A DNA stretch of 64,000 bases from the NCBI RefSeq assembly GCF_900110245.1, contig NZ_FOCZ01000013.1, forward strand, positions 62,001 through 126,000, written 5' to 3'. The DNA is from Niastella yeongjuensis. GTDB taxonomy: Bacteria; Bacteroidota; Bacteroidia; Chitinophagales; Chitinophagaceae. Both the position numbers and the translations under genes were made by a program. Positions 32,554 through 41,047 of this stretch are shown here, piece after piece. Position 1 is the stretch's first letter; every line of letters starts with the position of its first letter. The notes under the pieces were generated by a model that had not been told where the DNA came from, ran no database searches, and saw only the letters and a list, made by a program, of their open reading frames with translations.

Positions 32554-35073
32554 CTAAAAACCCTTCTTTTTATTTAATGCAATAATATTGGCCAGTAACC
32601 TGTATGCACCGGGTACGCCAGCCGGCAACTCCCGAAAGAACACCAGACCGGTATACACAAATTTACCTTTACCATAATTGGCAACGATCAGGCTGCCTTT
32701 CTGTTCTTTTTCATTCGGATCGGCCATTGACAAAGGTGTCTCATAAGCGGAGTCTAACTGTTCGGCAAAGTAAATACCTCTTTCCTGTACCCAGTTCTCA
32801 AAATCCTTAGCGGTGATCTTGTTAGGATAGTTCAACACCGCATGATTGGGTAATTCGAAGTTAACAGTTGCTTTTTCATCGGTAACCCGGTTACGTGTAA
32901 TGGCAAATTGATAAGGCCCTATTTTTGAAGTTACTGAACTGATATTGTTGGCGGTATTATACTGTACGATCAGGTTACCACCATTTTTTACATAATCCAT
33001 CAATACCGCATGTTTTCCTTCCAGGTAGTCGTGTACATTGTAAGCACGTACCCCGGTGATCACGGCATCGAACTGACTTAATTTAAATGGCGTAAGATCT
33101 TTTTCTTCCAGTACGGTTACTTCATATCCCATTTGCCGTAAGGCAATGATCACCTTATCACCAGCGCCTTCAATATAACCGATCTTTTTACCAACCGTCT
33201 TGATGTCTATATTCAACACCTTAACGGCATCCTGATAAAAGTAATGGATATAAGGGATATGGTCGTACCGGATATTGTTCAAATTCAAATAAGCCGGTTG
33301 TTCTTCCGTTCCGTTTTTCAATTCAACAAAAGCCTGCACAAAATCCTGTTCTTTCTCTTTCAACATGCCGTTATCGATATTGAACATATACTGCCGTTGC
33401 ATACCGGGTAACATATTAAAGTTACTATCGGTTTTGGTAGTGTTGTTATATGTAAGCCGTTTTGAAATGCGGGCCTTGTAGTCGGTAAATTTTTTATTGG
33501 CAGTTACTGTTACCTCCACCTCGGCAGCCTGTTTCTCCCCTTTTCTGAAAATAATAATGCTGGGTTCGGTAGTAACAGTCGAGGAAGGCACAACCACCAA
33601 TGGTTCGTACAGCTCGCCTTTCACCGGGTCGGCGTGTTTATACAGAACAGGTTTTGTAAAGGAAAAAGTTGTTCCGGCTATTACTACATCAAACCGGGCC
33701 TGGTAAGGTGCATCGTTCTGCGGTTTGCCTATTAACTGCTGGTCATCTACAGTAAAAGAGCCATCGCCCATTTTATGTTCCAGCCAGTAGGGCTGTGAAA
33801 CGGGCTTGGTAGTGAACACATAGAACGTTCTTTGCAGATTAATATTCCGGTTCTTGTCGAGGTCCATATTGATGGTAGTGTCCAGCACATCGAGGTTGAT
33901 CTTACTCAATTGCATGGGCACACCCAGGCGGTTGTTGATGGCGATGCTGATCCTTACCGAATCACCTTCCACTGCCATTTCATTACCGGTGCTGGCTTCC
34001 AGCCACAGGCCGCTGCAGGCTTCTATCAGGCGTTGCACTTCTTCCGTCTTCTGTTTTTTCCAGTAGCCCTCTTTCAATGCCTGCAACGATTTGTATAAAT
34101 TCACCAGGGCAGGCACCGACTTTTGCGGTTCCGCCAAAGAATAGTTTTTTAATAGGTCATCGATCTGTGCTTCTATGGCTGCGCCGCCTTCCACTTTCGA
34201 CCAGCTCACATTAACGCCATCCATCAGGTCATTTTGTATCGGCTCTCCTTCCGTTAAGGAAAAATATTCCAGCTGGGTACCCCGGCTGCCTGGTACACCA
34301 AAGCCCTGGCTTTTATGCATACTGCGGCTTTCGGCTGCTATTTCACCATAACTTTTTCCTACCAGCGCATTGTAACCACCTACATCTATTTTCAGTTGAT
34401 CGTTGCTGGTGGTATTGGTTCCACTGCCGAAGTTGAATGTGTTCCAGAAAATGCGTTTTACCTTCCAGGGTTGAACGCCATATTTAAATTGTTCGGGAAA
34501 GCGATTGGGATCAGCTGCTGCCTTGAAAGCTTCGTGGGCAATCACTGCTGAAGCGGAGTGATGGCCGTGTCCCGCCCGGCTGTCTTCGGGGAAACGGGTT
34601 ATAATAATATCAGGTTGAAATTTCCGGATGATCCATACGGCATCGCTGAGCACTTTTTCTTTCCCCCATTTTTCCAGTGCCTCATCCGTGCTTTTGCTAA
34701 ACCCAAAATCAAAAGCCCGGCTGAAGAATTGTTCAGCGCCATCGGTACGGCGGGCAGCCAGTAATTCCTGCGTACGGATCAACCCCAGGTCAATGCCCTG
34801 TTCGTCGCCAATGAGGTTTTGTCCGCCATCGCCGCGGGTCAACGATAAATAACCGGTGCGGTACAATCGTTCACGGGCCAGCCAGGCCAGTAAACGGGTA
34901 TTTTCATCATCAGGATGGGCGGCCATATAGAGCACCGACCCTAATACTTTCAATTTTTTTAACTGCAGAAAAATATCGGCCGAAGTATAGGAAGGGGGCG
35001 TTTGTGCTGATACGGGTAAAACATACAGCAATGCCAGTAAAATCAGGAAACGCCCTGAGTAAAATTCATTCAT
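32554..35073 (-). CDS. PIG-L (LmbE-like) family deacetylase, long Bacteroidota form
   Basis: An 839-residue exported protein. A signal peptide (about 1-24, ending VSAQ) is followed by a PIG-L domain with the zinc motif AAHPDDEN and the downstream GHGHHSASA. The family removes N-acetyl groups from GlcNAc-type substrates, as in mycothiol or GPI-anchor synthesis. The 500-residue C-terminal part contains NEW3-like beta-sandwich sequence and a glutamine-amidotransferase-like fold (VITGVRAYNVHD, then VLMDYVKNGGNLIVQYNT). It sits 85 bp after the M14 peptidase gene and directly abuts the 53-residue gene. Periplasmic breakdown of an N-acetylated glycan or glycopeptide followed by uptake is a plausible theme. 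The start was moved from 35112 to ATG 35073, which gives a proper signal peptide. Confidence 0.92.
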   Translation of the reverse strand: MNEFYSGRFLILLALLYVLPVSAQTPPSYTSADIFLQLKKLKVLGSVLYMAAHPDDENTRLLAWLARERLYRTGYLSLTRGDGGQNLIGDEQGIDLGLIRTQELLAARRTDGAEQFFSRAFDFGFSKSTDEALEKWGKEKVLSDAVWIIRKFQPDIIITRFPEDSRAGHGHHSASAVIAHEAFKAAADPNRFPEQFKYGVQPWKVKRIFWNTFNFGSGTNTTSNDQLKIDVGGYNALVGKSYGEIAAESRSMHKSQGFGVPGSRGTQLEYFSLTEGEPIQNDLMDGVNVSWSKVEGGAAIEAQIDDLLKNYSLAEPQKSVPALVNLYKSLQALKEGYWKKQKTEEVQRLIEACSGLWLEASTGNEMAVEGDSVRISIAINNRLGVPMQLSKINLDVLDTTINMDLDKNRNINLQRTFYVFTTKPVSQPYWLEHKMGDGSFTVDDQQLIGKPQNDAPYQARFDVVIAGTTFSFTKPVLYKHADPVKGELYEPLVVVPSSTVTTEPSIIIFRKGEKQAAEVEVTVTANKKFTDYKARISKRLTYNNTTKTDSNFNMLPGMQRQYMFNIDNGMLKEKEQDFVQAFVELKNGTEEQPAYLNLNNIRYDHIPYIHYFYQDAVKVLNIDIKTVGKKIGYIEGAGDKVIIALRQMGYEVTVLEEKDLTPFKLSQFDAVITGVRAYNVHDYLEGKHAVLMDYVKNGGNLIVQYNTANNISSVTSKIGPYQFAITRNRVTDEKATVNFELPNHAVLNYPNKITAKDFENWVQERGIYFAEQLDSAYETPLSMADPNEKEQKGSLIVANYGKGKFVYTGLVFFRELPAGVPGAYRLLANIIALNKKKGF

Positions 35074-35158
35074 TCTTATTGTTTTGAGCTGAAACCGGGG
35101 GCAAAATAACATAATGCAGATGAGTGTGCCAATCCGTTGGTAAATTTTAACAAACGGG

Positions 35159-37699
35159 TTACTGTCCTACCATAAACACGGCGTTGCTGAATAACAGTTT
35201 TCCATTTTCCCAAAAGCTTCTGAACAGCGGGTCATCGGCCAGGTAAATTACTTCTCCCTGCCCCATTTCCTGTACGCCAAACAACAACCCGTCTTTTAGT
35301 TGATCTTTCAGTTTTGAACCTACAAAACCCGCTACCTGGTTGTCTTTCCTGATCACGCCCACGTTCCAGCCCATGTCTTTAAAAAACTCGTAAATGGTGT
35401 TATCCTGTTTAAGTGTATAATACGTTTCATCGTATCCAAATGCCAGGGGATGGGAGTTATCCAGCTCCACTTTGTAAATGGAACCGGGATTGAACCCGGG
35501 TATAAAATCGCGCTCCCGGTTTTCATAGCGGCGGAGCATACTGTAATCATCTTTTTTGTCATCAGGCTTATCGCCTTTATCATCATCACTTTTCTTCATT
35601 TTAATGCCCCAGTCGGCAGCTGACAATTGGCCCACTGCACTTTCCAGCGCTATCAGCCGGCCTCCGCTGCTCACCCAGTCTCTCAGGGCGTCGTTCATCA
35701 TTCTGTCTGCTAAAAAGCGATAATTGCCATCAGGCATGATCAGCACATCCAGCTCCCGCAGTATGTTCTTATTTAAGTCATTTGCCCAAATGATATTTAC
35801 GGGATAGTTGATCTGCGTATCGAAATAATGCCACACTTCGCCCATGCTTAATGGCGATACGCCATCACCAGCCAGCAATCCGATTTTTGGAGCCTGCATG
35901 CCATGCACTTTTTCTGAACCAAAATCAAAACCTTTGTCAACAAAAGAGGAAGCAACGGCTGTATACCCGATACCTGCTTTTTGTGCAGCGTTGCTGATGA
36001 TGCTGCCCAGCGATTCACCCAATGACTGATTACTGGTACGGGTGATAATGAGGGTGCCTTTATCAAAATCTTCATTGCCCGCCTTAAACGGTTGTTCGGC
36101 ATAACGCACTTTTACTTTTTTCTGCATAATGGTACTTAAGAACTGTACACTGTTCAGGCCATTCCAGCGAATAAGCCAGGCAACGCTGTGCTCACCATTC
36201 AATGTTTTTATTTGCGGTTTATTTATTTCCGTTGTTTTTGTTAAGCCGGCAACATAGGTACTTAGGCCGTAGGTGGTAAGTCCATATACAAAGGGAACCG
36301 ACCAGGCGGTAATATCATAGGTAACAGAGTCGCTCAGGTGAGAATTTCTTTCAAACAGTACTTTCAGCAAATTGGCATTGGGTTGATTGGCATTGATCAC
36401 GATATCGAGGCTGTCTGTTTTTACCGGTCCTGACTTACCGGTAAAATAATTAATACCGGTATAGCTGGCGTTAACGGCCCTGCACCATTCTATGTTATTG
36501 CGGTTCAGCAATTGTTGCAGCCTCACTATCTTACACCCTTCATCGGCTTTTATTACATACGCTTTAAACTCGCCGGGCGGTGATGTGCGTGCTTTATCGT
36601 AATATCTTTTAAACTCCTGTACCAGTTTTGTCGCATTTTGCGCCGAAGCTTCAATGGTGCTCATACCGGTGGTGAAGTGGTGGTACAGGCGATCCCACAA
36701 GGTAAGGGTGTCGCCATCGCGGTTTATTACGGCAGCGCCACCGCGGCTGTGACCGCCTTGTTCAAAGGTCATCCCCACGCCGCCCCTATATAAGGGATAG
36801 GTATCGCCATAACTGGGGTAAAAAAGATCGAAGCGCTCTTTGGTAAAGAACAGCCAGCCGTTCTGGTCAAAATAATGGGCGTTGTTTTTTCCAATGATTG
36901 TTTGAAATTCCCGCTGCCAGGGTGTGATCACCTCGTGATAGGGCTCTGCCGCCGGGGCGAAATAATATGGATTGTTATACAATTGTTCATGATAGTCAAC
37001 ATGCACCTGTGGCAACCACATATTGTATTTTACAATTCGCTGCTGCGTTTCCAACTGTGTTTGCCAGGCCCAGTCGCGGTTCAGGTCAAAATAATAGTGA
37101 TTGGCCCTGCCGCCGGGCCAGGGTTCTGCATGTTCGCGGGTAAAAGGCTGCGGATTGGGATTTACGCCAACCACTGAGTTGAACCAGTTTACGTATCGGT
37201 CGCGCCCATCGGGGTTAATACAGGGATCTATGATCACTACCGTATGCTGCAGCCACTCTTTTGTTTTTGTATTGGCCGGGTTTACCAGTTCGTACAAGGT
37301 GAGCATGGCGGCTTCTGAGGAAGAGGTTTCATTGCCATGCACATTATAACTCAGCCATACAATGGCCGGATTTTTATCATCAGGTGCGGTTTTATCTGCC
37401 GTGATGCCTGTCAGCCGCAGGTTATTCTGCCTGATCTCTTCCAGCCGAGCCAGGTTAGCGGGTGAGGTTACATATAATAAGAGCAGGGGGCGCCCTTCAT
37501 TGGTAGTGCCATATTGTTCCAGCTTTACCATATCGGGGGCTGCTTCTGCTACCTGCCTGCAGTAATTAACGATGTTAAAATGGGGGGTATACCGGGAGCC
37601 TAATTTGTAGCCCAGGAACTGATCGGGCGATTTTACCTGTGCCAGAGCCAAACCCGAAATCACCAATAACAATACTAAGCAAGCAGGAATTTTCGTCAT
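35159..37699 (-). CDS. M14 family zinc carboxypeptidase-like metallopeptidase
   Basis: An 846-residue exported enzyme with a signal peptide at 1-20. The peptidase domain carries the zinc ligands His121 and Glu124 (NVHGNETSSSEA) and a later His in VHVDYHEQ (about 233-240), plus the substrate-binding segment INPDGRDRYVNWFN. The catalytic Glu region is less clear: EQGGHSRGGAA near residue 300 is the best candidate. A C-terminal extension of about 450 residues has the form of a glutamine-amidotransferase-like domain (VLIMPDGNYRFL, WVSSGGRLIALES), as seen in other large M14 proteins of Bacteroidota. It is the first gene of the operon with the PIG-L deacetylase and symporter. Confidence 0.92.
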   Translation of the reverse strand: MTKIPACLVLLLVISGLALAQVKSPDQFLGYKLGSRYTPHFNIVNYCRQVAEAAPDMVKLEQYGTTNEGRPLLLLYVTSPANLARLEEIRQNNLRLTGITADKTAPDDKNPAIVWLSYNVHGNETSSSEAAMLTLYELVNPANTKTKEWLQHTVVIIDPCINPDGRDRYVNWFNSVVGVNPNPQPFTREHAEPWPGGRANHYYFDLNRDWAWQTQLETQQRIVKYNMWLPQVHVDYHEQLYNNPYYFAPAAEPYHEVITPWQREFQTIIGKNNAHYFDQNGWLFFTKERFDLFYPSYGDTYPLYRGGVGMTFEQGGHSRGGAAVINRDGDTLTLWDRLYHHFTTGMSTIEASAQNATKLVQEFKRYYDKARTSPPGEFKAYVIKADEGCKIVRLQQLLNRNNIEWCRAVNASYTGINYFTGKSGPVKTDSLDIVINANQPNANLLKVLFERNSHLSDSVTYDITAWSVPFVYGLTTYGLSTYVAGLTKTTEINKPQIKTLNGEHSVAWLIRWNGLNSVQFLSTIMQKKVKVRYAEQPFKAGNEDFDKGTLIITRTSNQSLGESLGSIISNAAQKAGIGYTAVASSFVDKGFDFGSEKVHGMQAPKIGLLAGDGVSPLSMGEVWHYFDTQINYPVNIIWANDLNKNILRELDVLIMPDGNYRFLADRMMNDALRDWVSSGGRLIALESAVGQLSAADWGIKMKKSDDDKGDKPDDKKDDYSMLRRYENRERDFIPGFNPGSIYKVELDNSHPLAFGYDETYYTLKQDNTIYEFFKDMGWNVGVIRKDNQVAGFVGSKLKDQLKDGLLFGVQEMGQGEVIYLADDPLFRSFWENGKLLFSNAVFMVGQ

Positions 37700-38162
37700 A
37701 ATTGGAAGAATGTTCTGTGAAAATAACTAAAACGGGATTAAAAGAAAAAAGCACCTCACCAGTGGTGAAATGCTTTTATTTTCTCATGTGACCACTAAAA
37801 GTTTATAATGAACGCAAATTTCTTGCGCTAGTGATCATTGTGAATAGCAGATGTCACTAACTGACTTGTCTGCAGTATATGGAAGCGTCTGCGTAAATAT
37901 TAGGGTTGAAAATATCCTTAGCCTGTCTGAAAAACATCATGATTGCAAAAACCCGCAAAACACATGGGAGATGAGATAACTGAGATATATGGAAGAATAC
38001 TACACGCCGTGAACGATTGCGTTTTCTCATAAGCTCCTGTGGTTTGGACCCCGTAAACAGTTTTTGTTAGTGTTCTAAAATTAGAACATTTAACTCAATA
38101 ATAAAAAAAACCAGTAGCTAATTTTGGTTTGTTAATTTTAGCTACTCAACTTTTTCTCAAAT
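37700..38162. other. 463-bp divergent gap with a hairpin and no gene
   Basis: The gap separates the M14 operon (minus) and ggt (plus). It holds an imperfect hairpin at 37747-37777 (AAAAGCA / TGCTTTT outside, CACC / GGTG inside). The hairpin is followed on the minus strand by a T-rich run over 37741-37750, where the plus strand is almost all A. That gives a terminator-like structure 48 bp upstream of the M14 start. I see no open frame that looks real between 37800 and 38100. Confidence 0.45.
38119..38126 (+). promoter_or_regulatory. Candidate Bacteroidota -7 box upstream of ggt
   Basis: TAATTTTG fits the TAnnTTTG consensus of the Bacteroidota primary sigma factor, 37 bp before the ATG. No convincing -33 TTTG element is present. 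Confidence 0.3.
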
Positions 38163-39872
38163 ATGAAAGCTTCTTATTTATACACATTCCCGTTAGTATT
38201 GTTGTCCACGGCCTGTTTTGGGCAGCGAACTGCAATAGCAGCCGCAGTTAACCCATATGAATACACTATACAAAAAAAGATAACAGGTTCAACCGGCGCC
38301 GTTGTTTCGGCCCATCCGCTGGCCAGCGAAATTGGCATTGTCGTTATGAAACAGGGCGGTAATGCCATCGATGCCGCCATTGCCACCCAACTGGCCCTGG
38401 CAGTAGTTTATCCGGCAGCAGGGAATATAGGAGGCGGTGGGTTTACCGTTATCAGATTGGCAAACGGTTCAAATGTAACCATCGATTATCGCGAAAAGGC
38501 TCCGGCTAAGGCCAACCGTGATATGTACCTCGATAAACAGGGTAATGCACAAACCGAATTAAGCCAGAATGGCCATTTATCATCGGGTGTTCCCGGTACT
38601 ATTGCGGGTTTATTCGACTGTATGAAATATGCCAGTCTGCCTTTTAAAAAATTGATACAACCTGCCATTGACCTTGCTGAAAAAGGATTTGTAATAACCG
38701 AGGCAGAAGCCAGAAGCCTGAATAGTCACCAGGCAATTTTTACAAAATACAATACCGTTACTCCTGTTTTTGTAAAACAAACCAACTGGAAGGCGGGTGA
38801 TACCCTGGTTCAACGCGATCTGGCCAATACGTTAAAACGCATTCGGGACAAAGGTAAGGCGGGATTTTACGAAGGAGAAACCGCCCGGCTTATTGTAGAA
38901 GAAATGAAACGGGCCAATGGGATCATCAGCTACGATGACCTAAAAAAATACGAAGCCAAAGAACGCGAACCGGTTGTTTTTGACTACAAAACATATAAGA
39001 TAATAACCATGCCGCTGCCAAGCAGCGGGGGCGTTCTGTTACCCCAAATGATGCATATGATCGAAGACAAACCGGTGAAAGAATATGGATTCTTATCGGC
39101 CCAGGCGGTGCAGTTGATGACGGAAATTGAACGCCGCGCTTATGCTGACCGCGCTAAATTTCTGGGTGATGTTGATTTTTACAAAGTGCCGGTAAAAAAA
39201 CTCACCAGCAAGGCATATGCGGCAGAAAGAATGAAAGATTATAACCCGCAAATGGCCGGCACCAGCCAGGCAATTCAGGCCGGTACAATACCCGAAAGCG
39301 AAGAAACCACCCATTTCAGCGTATGCGATAAGAACGGGAACGCGGTATCAGTGACTACTACCCTAAACGGAGGTTATGGTAGCAGTACCGTAGTGGGCGG
39401 GGCCGGCTTTTTCCTGAATAACGAAATGGACGATTTCAGCATAAAACCCGGGGTACCCAATATGTACGGGGCAGTAGGCGCCGATGCCAATGCGATAGCT
39501 CCGGGTAAACGGATGCTCAGCTCCATGACACCCACTATTGTTTTGAAAAATAACAAACCCTATGTGGTGGTGGGCACACCGGGCGGTACCACTATTACCA
39601 CTTCTGTGTTTCAAACGCTTGTTGATATCCTTGAATTTGAGATGAGCGCAGAAGATGCAGTGAATAAACCCAAATTCCATCACCAATGGCTGCCCGATCA
39701 GATAGATGTAGAAGCTGCCGTTCCGCAAGCTGTACGGCAACAGCTACAGCAAATGGGGTACAAGGTTATACAACGCGGTAATATCGGCCGTACAGAAGTG
39801 ATAAAAATGGAGAACGGTCAAATAGAAGCCGTGGCCGATGGCCGTGGCGATGATTCTGCTGCCGGCTACTAG
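38163..39872 (+). CDS. ggt: Gamma-glutamyltransferase
   Basis: A 569-residue exported enzyme that cleaves or transfers the gamma-glutamyl group of glutathione and related peptides. A signal peptide (about 1-20, LLSTACFGQ) is followed by the large subunit (GGNAIDAAIATQLAL, YPAAGNIGGGGF) and the autocleavage site before Thr382 (EETTHFSVCD), where Thr382 becomes the catalytic nucleophile after self-processing. The small subunit contains the MTPTIVLKNN and GTPGGTTI segments. The two halves, cut site and length are normal. The enzyme could feed on gamma-glutamyl products made by the ligases at 52-62 kb, but they are not in one operon. Confidence 0.95.
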   Translation: MKASYLYTFPLVLLSTACFGQRTAIAAAVNPYEYTIQKKITGSTGAVVSAHPLASEIGIVVMKQGGNAIDAAIATQLALAVVYPAAGNIGGGGFTVIRLANGSNVTIDYREKAPAKANRDMYLDKQGNAQTELSQNGHLSSGVPGTIAGLFDCMKYASLPFKKLIQPAIDLAEKGFVITEAEARSLNSHQAIFTKYNTVTPVFVKQTNWKAGDTLVQRDLANTLKRIRDKGKAGFYEGETARLIVEEMKRANGIISYDDLKKYEAKEREPVVFDYKTYKIITMPLPSSGGVLLPQMMHMIEDKPVKEYGFLSAQAVQLMTEIERRAYADRAKFLGDVDFYKVPVKKLTSKAYAAERMKDYNPQMAGTSQAIQAGTIPESEETTHFSVCDKNGNAVSVTTTLNGGYGSSTVVGGAGFFLNNEMDDFSIKPGVPNMYGAVGADANAIAPGKRMLSSMTPTIVLKNNKPYVVVGTPGGTTITTSVFQTLVDILEFEMSAEDAVNKPKFHHQWLPDQIDVEAAVPQAVRQQLQQMGYKVIQRGNIGRTEVIKMENGQIEAVADGRGDDSAAGY

Positions 39873-39900
39873 ATTCGTACCTTACATCAAATTGTCATAT

Positions 39901-40452
39901 ATGAGCCCTTCATTAGGAACAGAATACCTGCAAACAACCATCAGGCGGCTACGCTATTACAAAATGCTGGGTGAAAAAACATTTGAACAGTTAACAGATG
40001 CCGATTTTCATTATGCCCCCAATGAGGCATCAAACAGCATTGCCGTTATTTTACAGCATGTATCGGGCAATATGCTCAGCCGCTGGTCCAACTTTCTTAC
40101 CGAGGACGGGGAAAAGGCATGGCGGAACCGGGATGAAGAGTTTAAAGTGCACAATTATTCCAAACAGCAATTGCTGGAATTGTGGGAAAAAGGCTGGCAA
40201 TGCTTTTTGGACGCCCTTACCGCCCTGACAGAAAACGACCTGCTAAAAACCATATACATCCGGGAAGAACCGTTGCTGGTAATAGATGCCATCAACCGCC
40301 AGCTGGCGCACTACCCGTATCATGTAGGGCAGATCCTGTATATTGGTAAGCTTATAAAAGATAACAACTGGCAAAGCCTGTCGATAGAAAAAGGCAAATC
40401 AGAAGACTATAACAAAAGTGATGGGATAAAAGATCCGGCGAAGAAGCATTGA
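39901..40452 (+). CDS. DUF1572 / DinB-like family protein
   Basis: A 183-residue four-helix-bundle protein of the DinB/YfiT superfamily. Conserved segments are SNSIAVILQHVSGNMLSRW near residue 50 and the C-terminal YPYHVGQILYIGKL. The two histidines in these segments, with a third residue, usually bind a metal. Members are putative thiol- or metal-dependent transferases, most of unknown substrate. The longest ORF starts inside ggt at 39838; ATG 39901 is preferred, 28 bp after the ggt stop. Confidence 0.85.
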   Translation: MSPSLGTEYLQTTIRRLRYYKMLGEKTFEQLTDADFHYAPNEASNSIAVILQHVSGNMLSRWSNFLTEDGEKAWRNRDEEFKVHNYSKQQLLELWEKGWQCFLDALTALTENDLLKTIYIREEPLLVIDAINRQLAHYPYHVGQILYIGKLIKDNNWQSLSIEKGKSEDYNKSDGIKDPAKKH

Positions 40453-40454
40453 AG

Positions 40455-40496
40455 CAAGTTTCAGGTTGCAGGTTGCAGGTTTCAAGATTCAAGTTT
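40455..40496. repeat. Heptamer array, unit CAGGTTG, six copies
   Basis: CAAGTTT, CAGGTTG, CAGGTTG, CAGGTTT, CAAGATT, CAAGTTT in exact 7-bp register, starting two bases after the stop of the DUF1572 gene. Confidence 0.92.
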
Positions 40497-40638
40497 CACG
40501 GGCCGGACACCGGTTGCCAGTTACCGGTCTATGCATAATTCCCCAGAATTCGGAGAAATTAAAGGTCAGGAATCCGTTACCTTTAAACCCCTCGAATTCG
40601 ATTAATTTAAACGCATCTATTCAAATAGAAGCATAAAG

Positions 40639-40680
40639 CCTGGAACATGCAGCATGGAACCTGGAACTTGCAACTTATAA
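40639..40680. repeat. Heptamer array, unit CCTGGAA, roughly complementary to the array at 40455
   Basis: CCTGGAA, CATGCAG, CATGGAA, CCTGGAA, CTTGCAA, CTTATAA. The content (TTGCAA, CCTGGAA) is close to the reverse complement of the array 150 bp upstream, so the two could pair in RNA. The gap 40453-41017 holds only these arrays and otherwise unremarkable AT-rich sequence. Confidence 0.88.
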
Positions 40681-41047
40681 CCAGTAAGTAACCTTAATAA
40701 TTTACCACTAACTTACTAGGAACCCAGCCTTTTTCTTTCTATCTTACCCACCTGATCCGGTCGTATCTCCCCGACCTGTACCATCCATTTACCCCGTTTA
40801 CCTTTTTTGAACCATTTGGCCCAATTTTCGGTTAAAAACCAGTAAAATAACCAACCTTGCCAACCATTTTACGTATGTACAGTACTGCAATTGACGCAAT
40901 GCACGTTTCCAGGTATGTTAAAGGCGCTGAAAAGTTGCTTAAAAACAATTCATTGGTATTGATTTTGCGCCATTTAGAAAACGGTTTTATTATTTTTACA
41001 TTTAATAAGCTCCATCCCTGAGAAAGTTTTGGAAAATATCCCGGACC

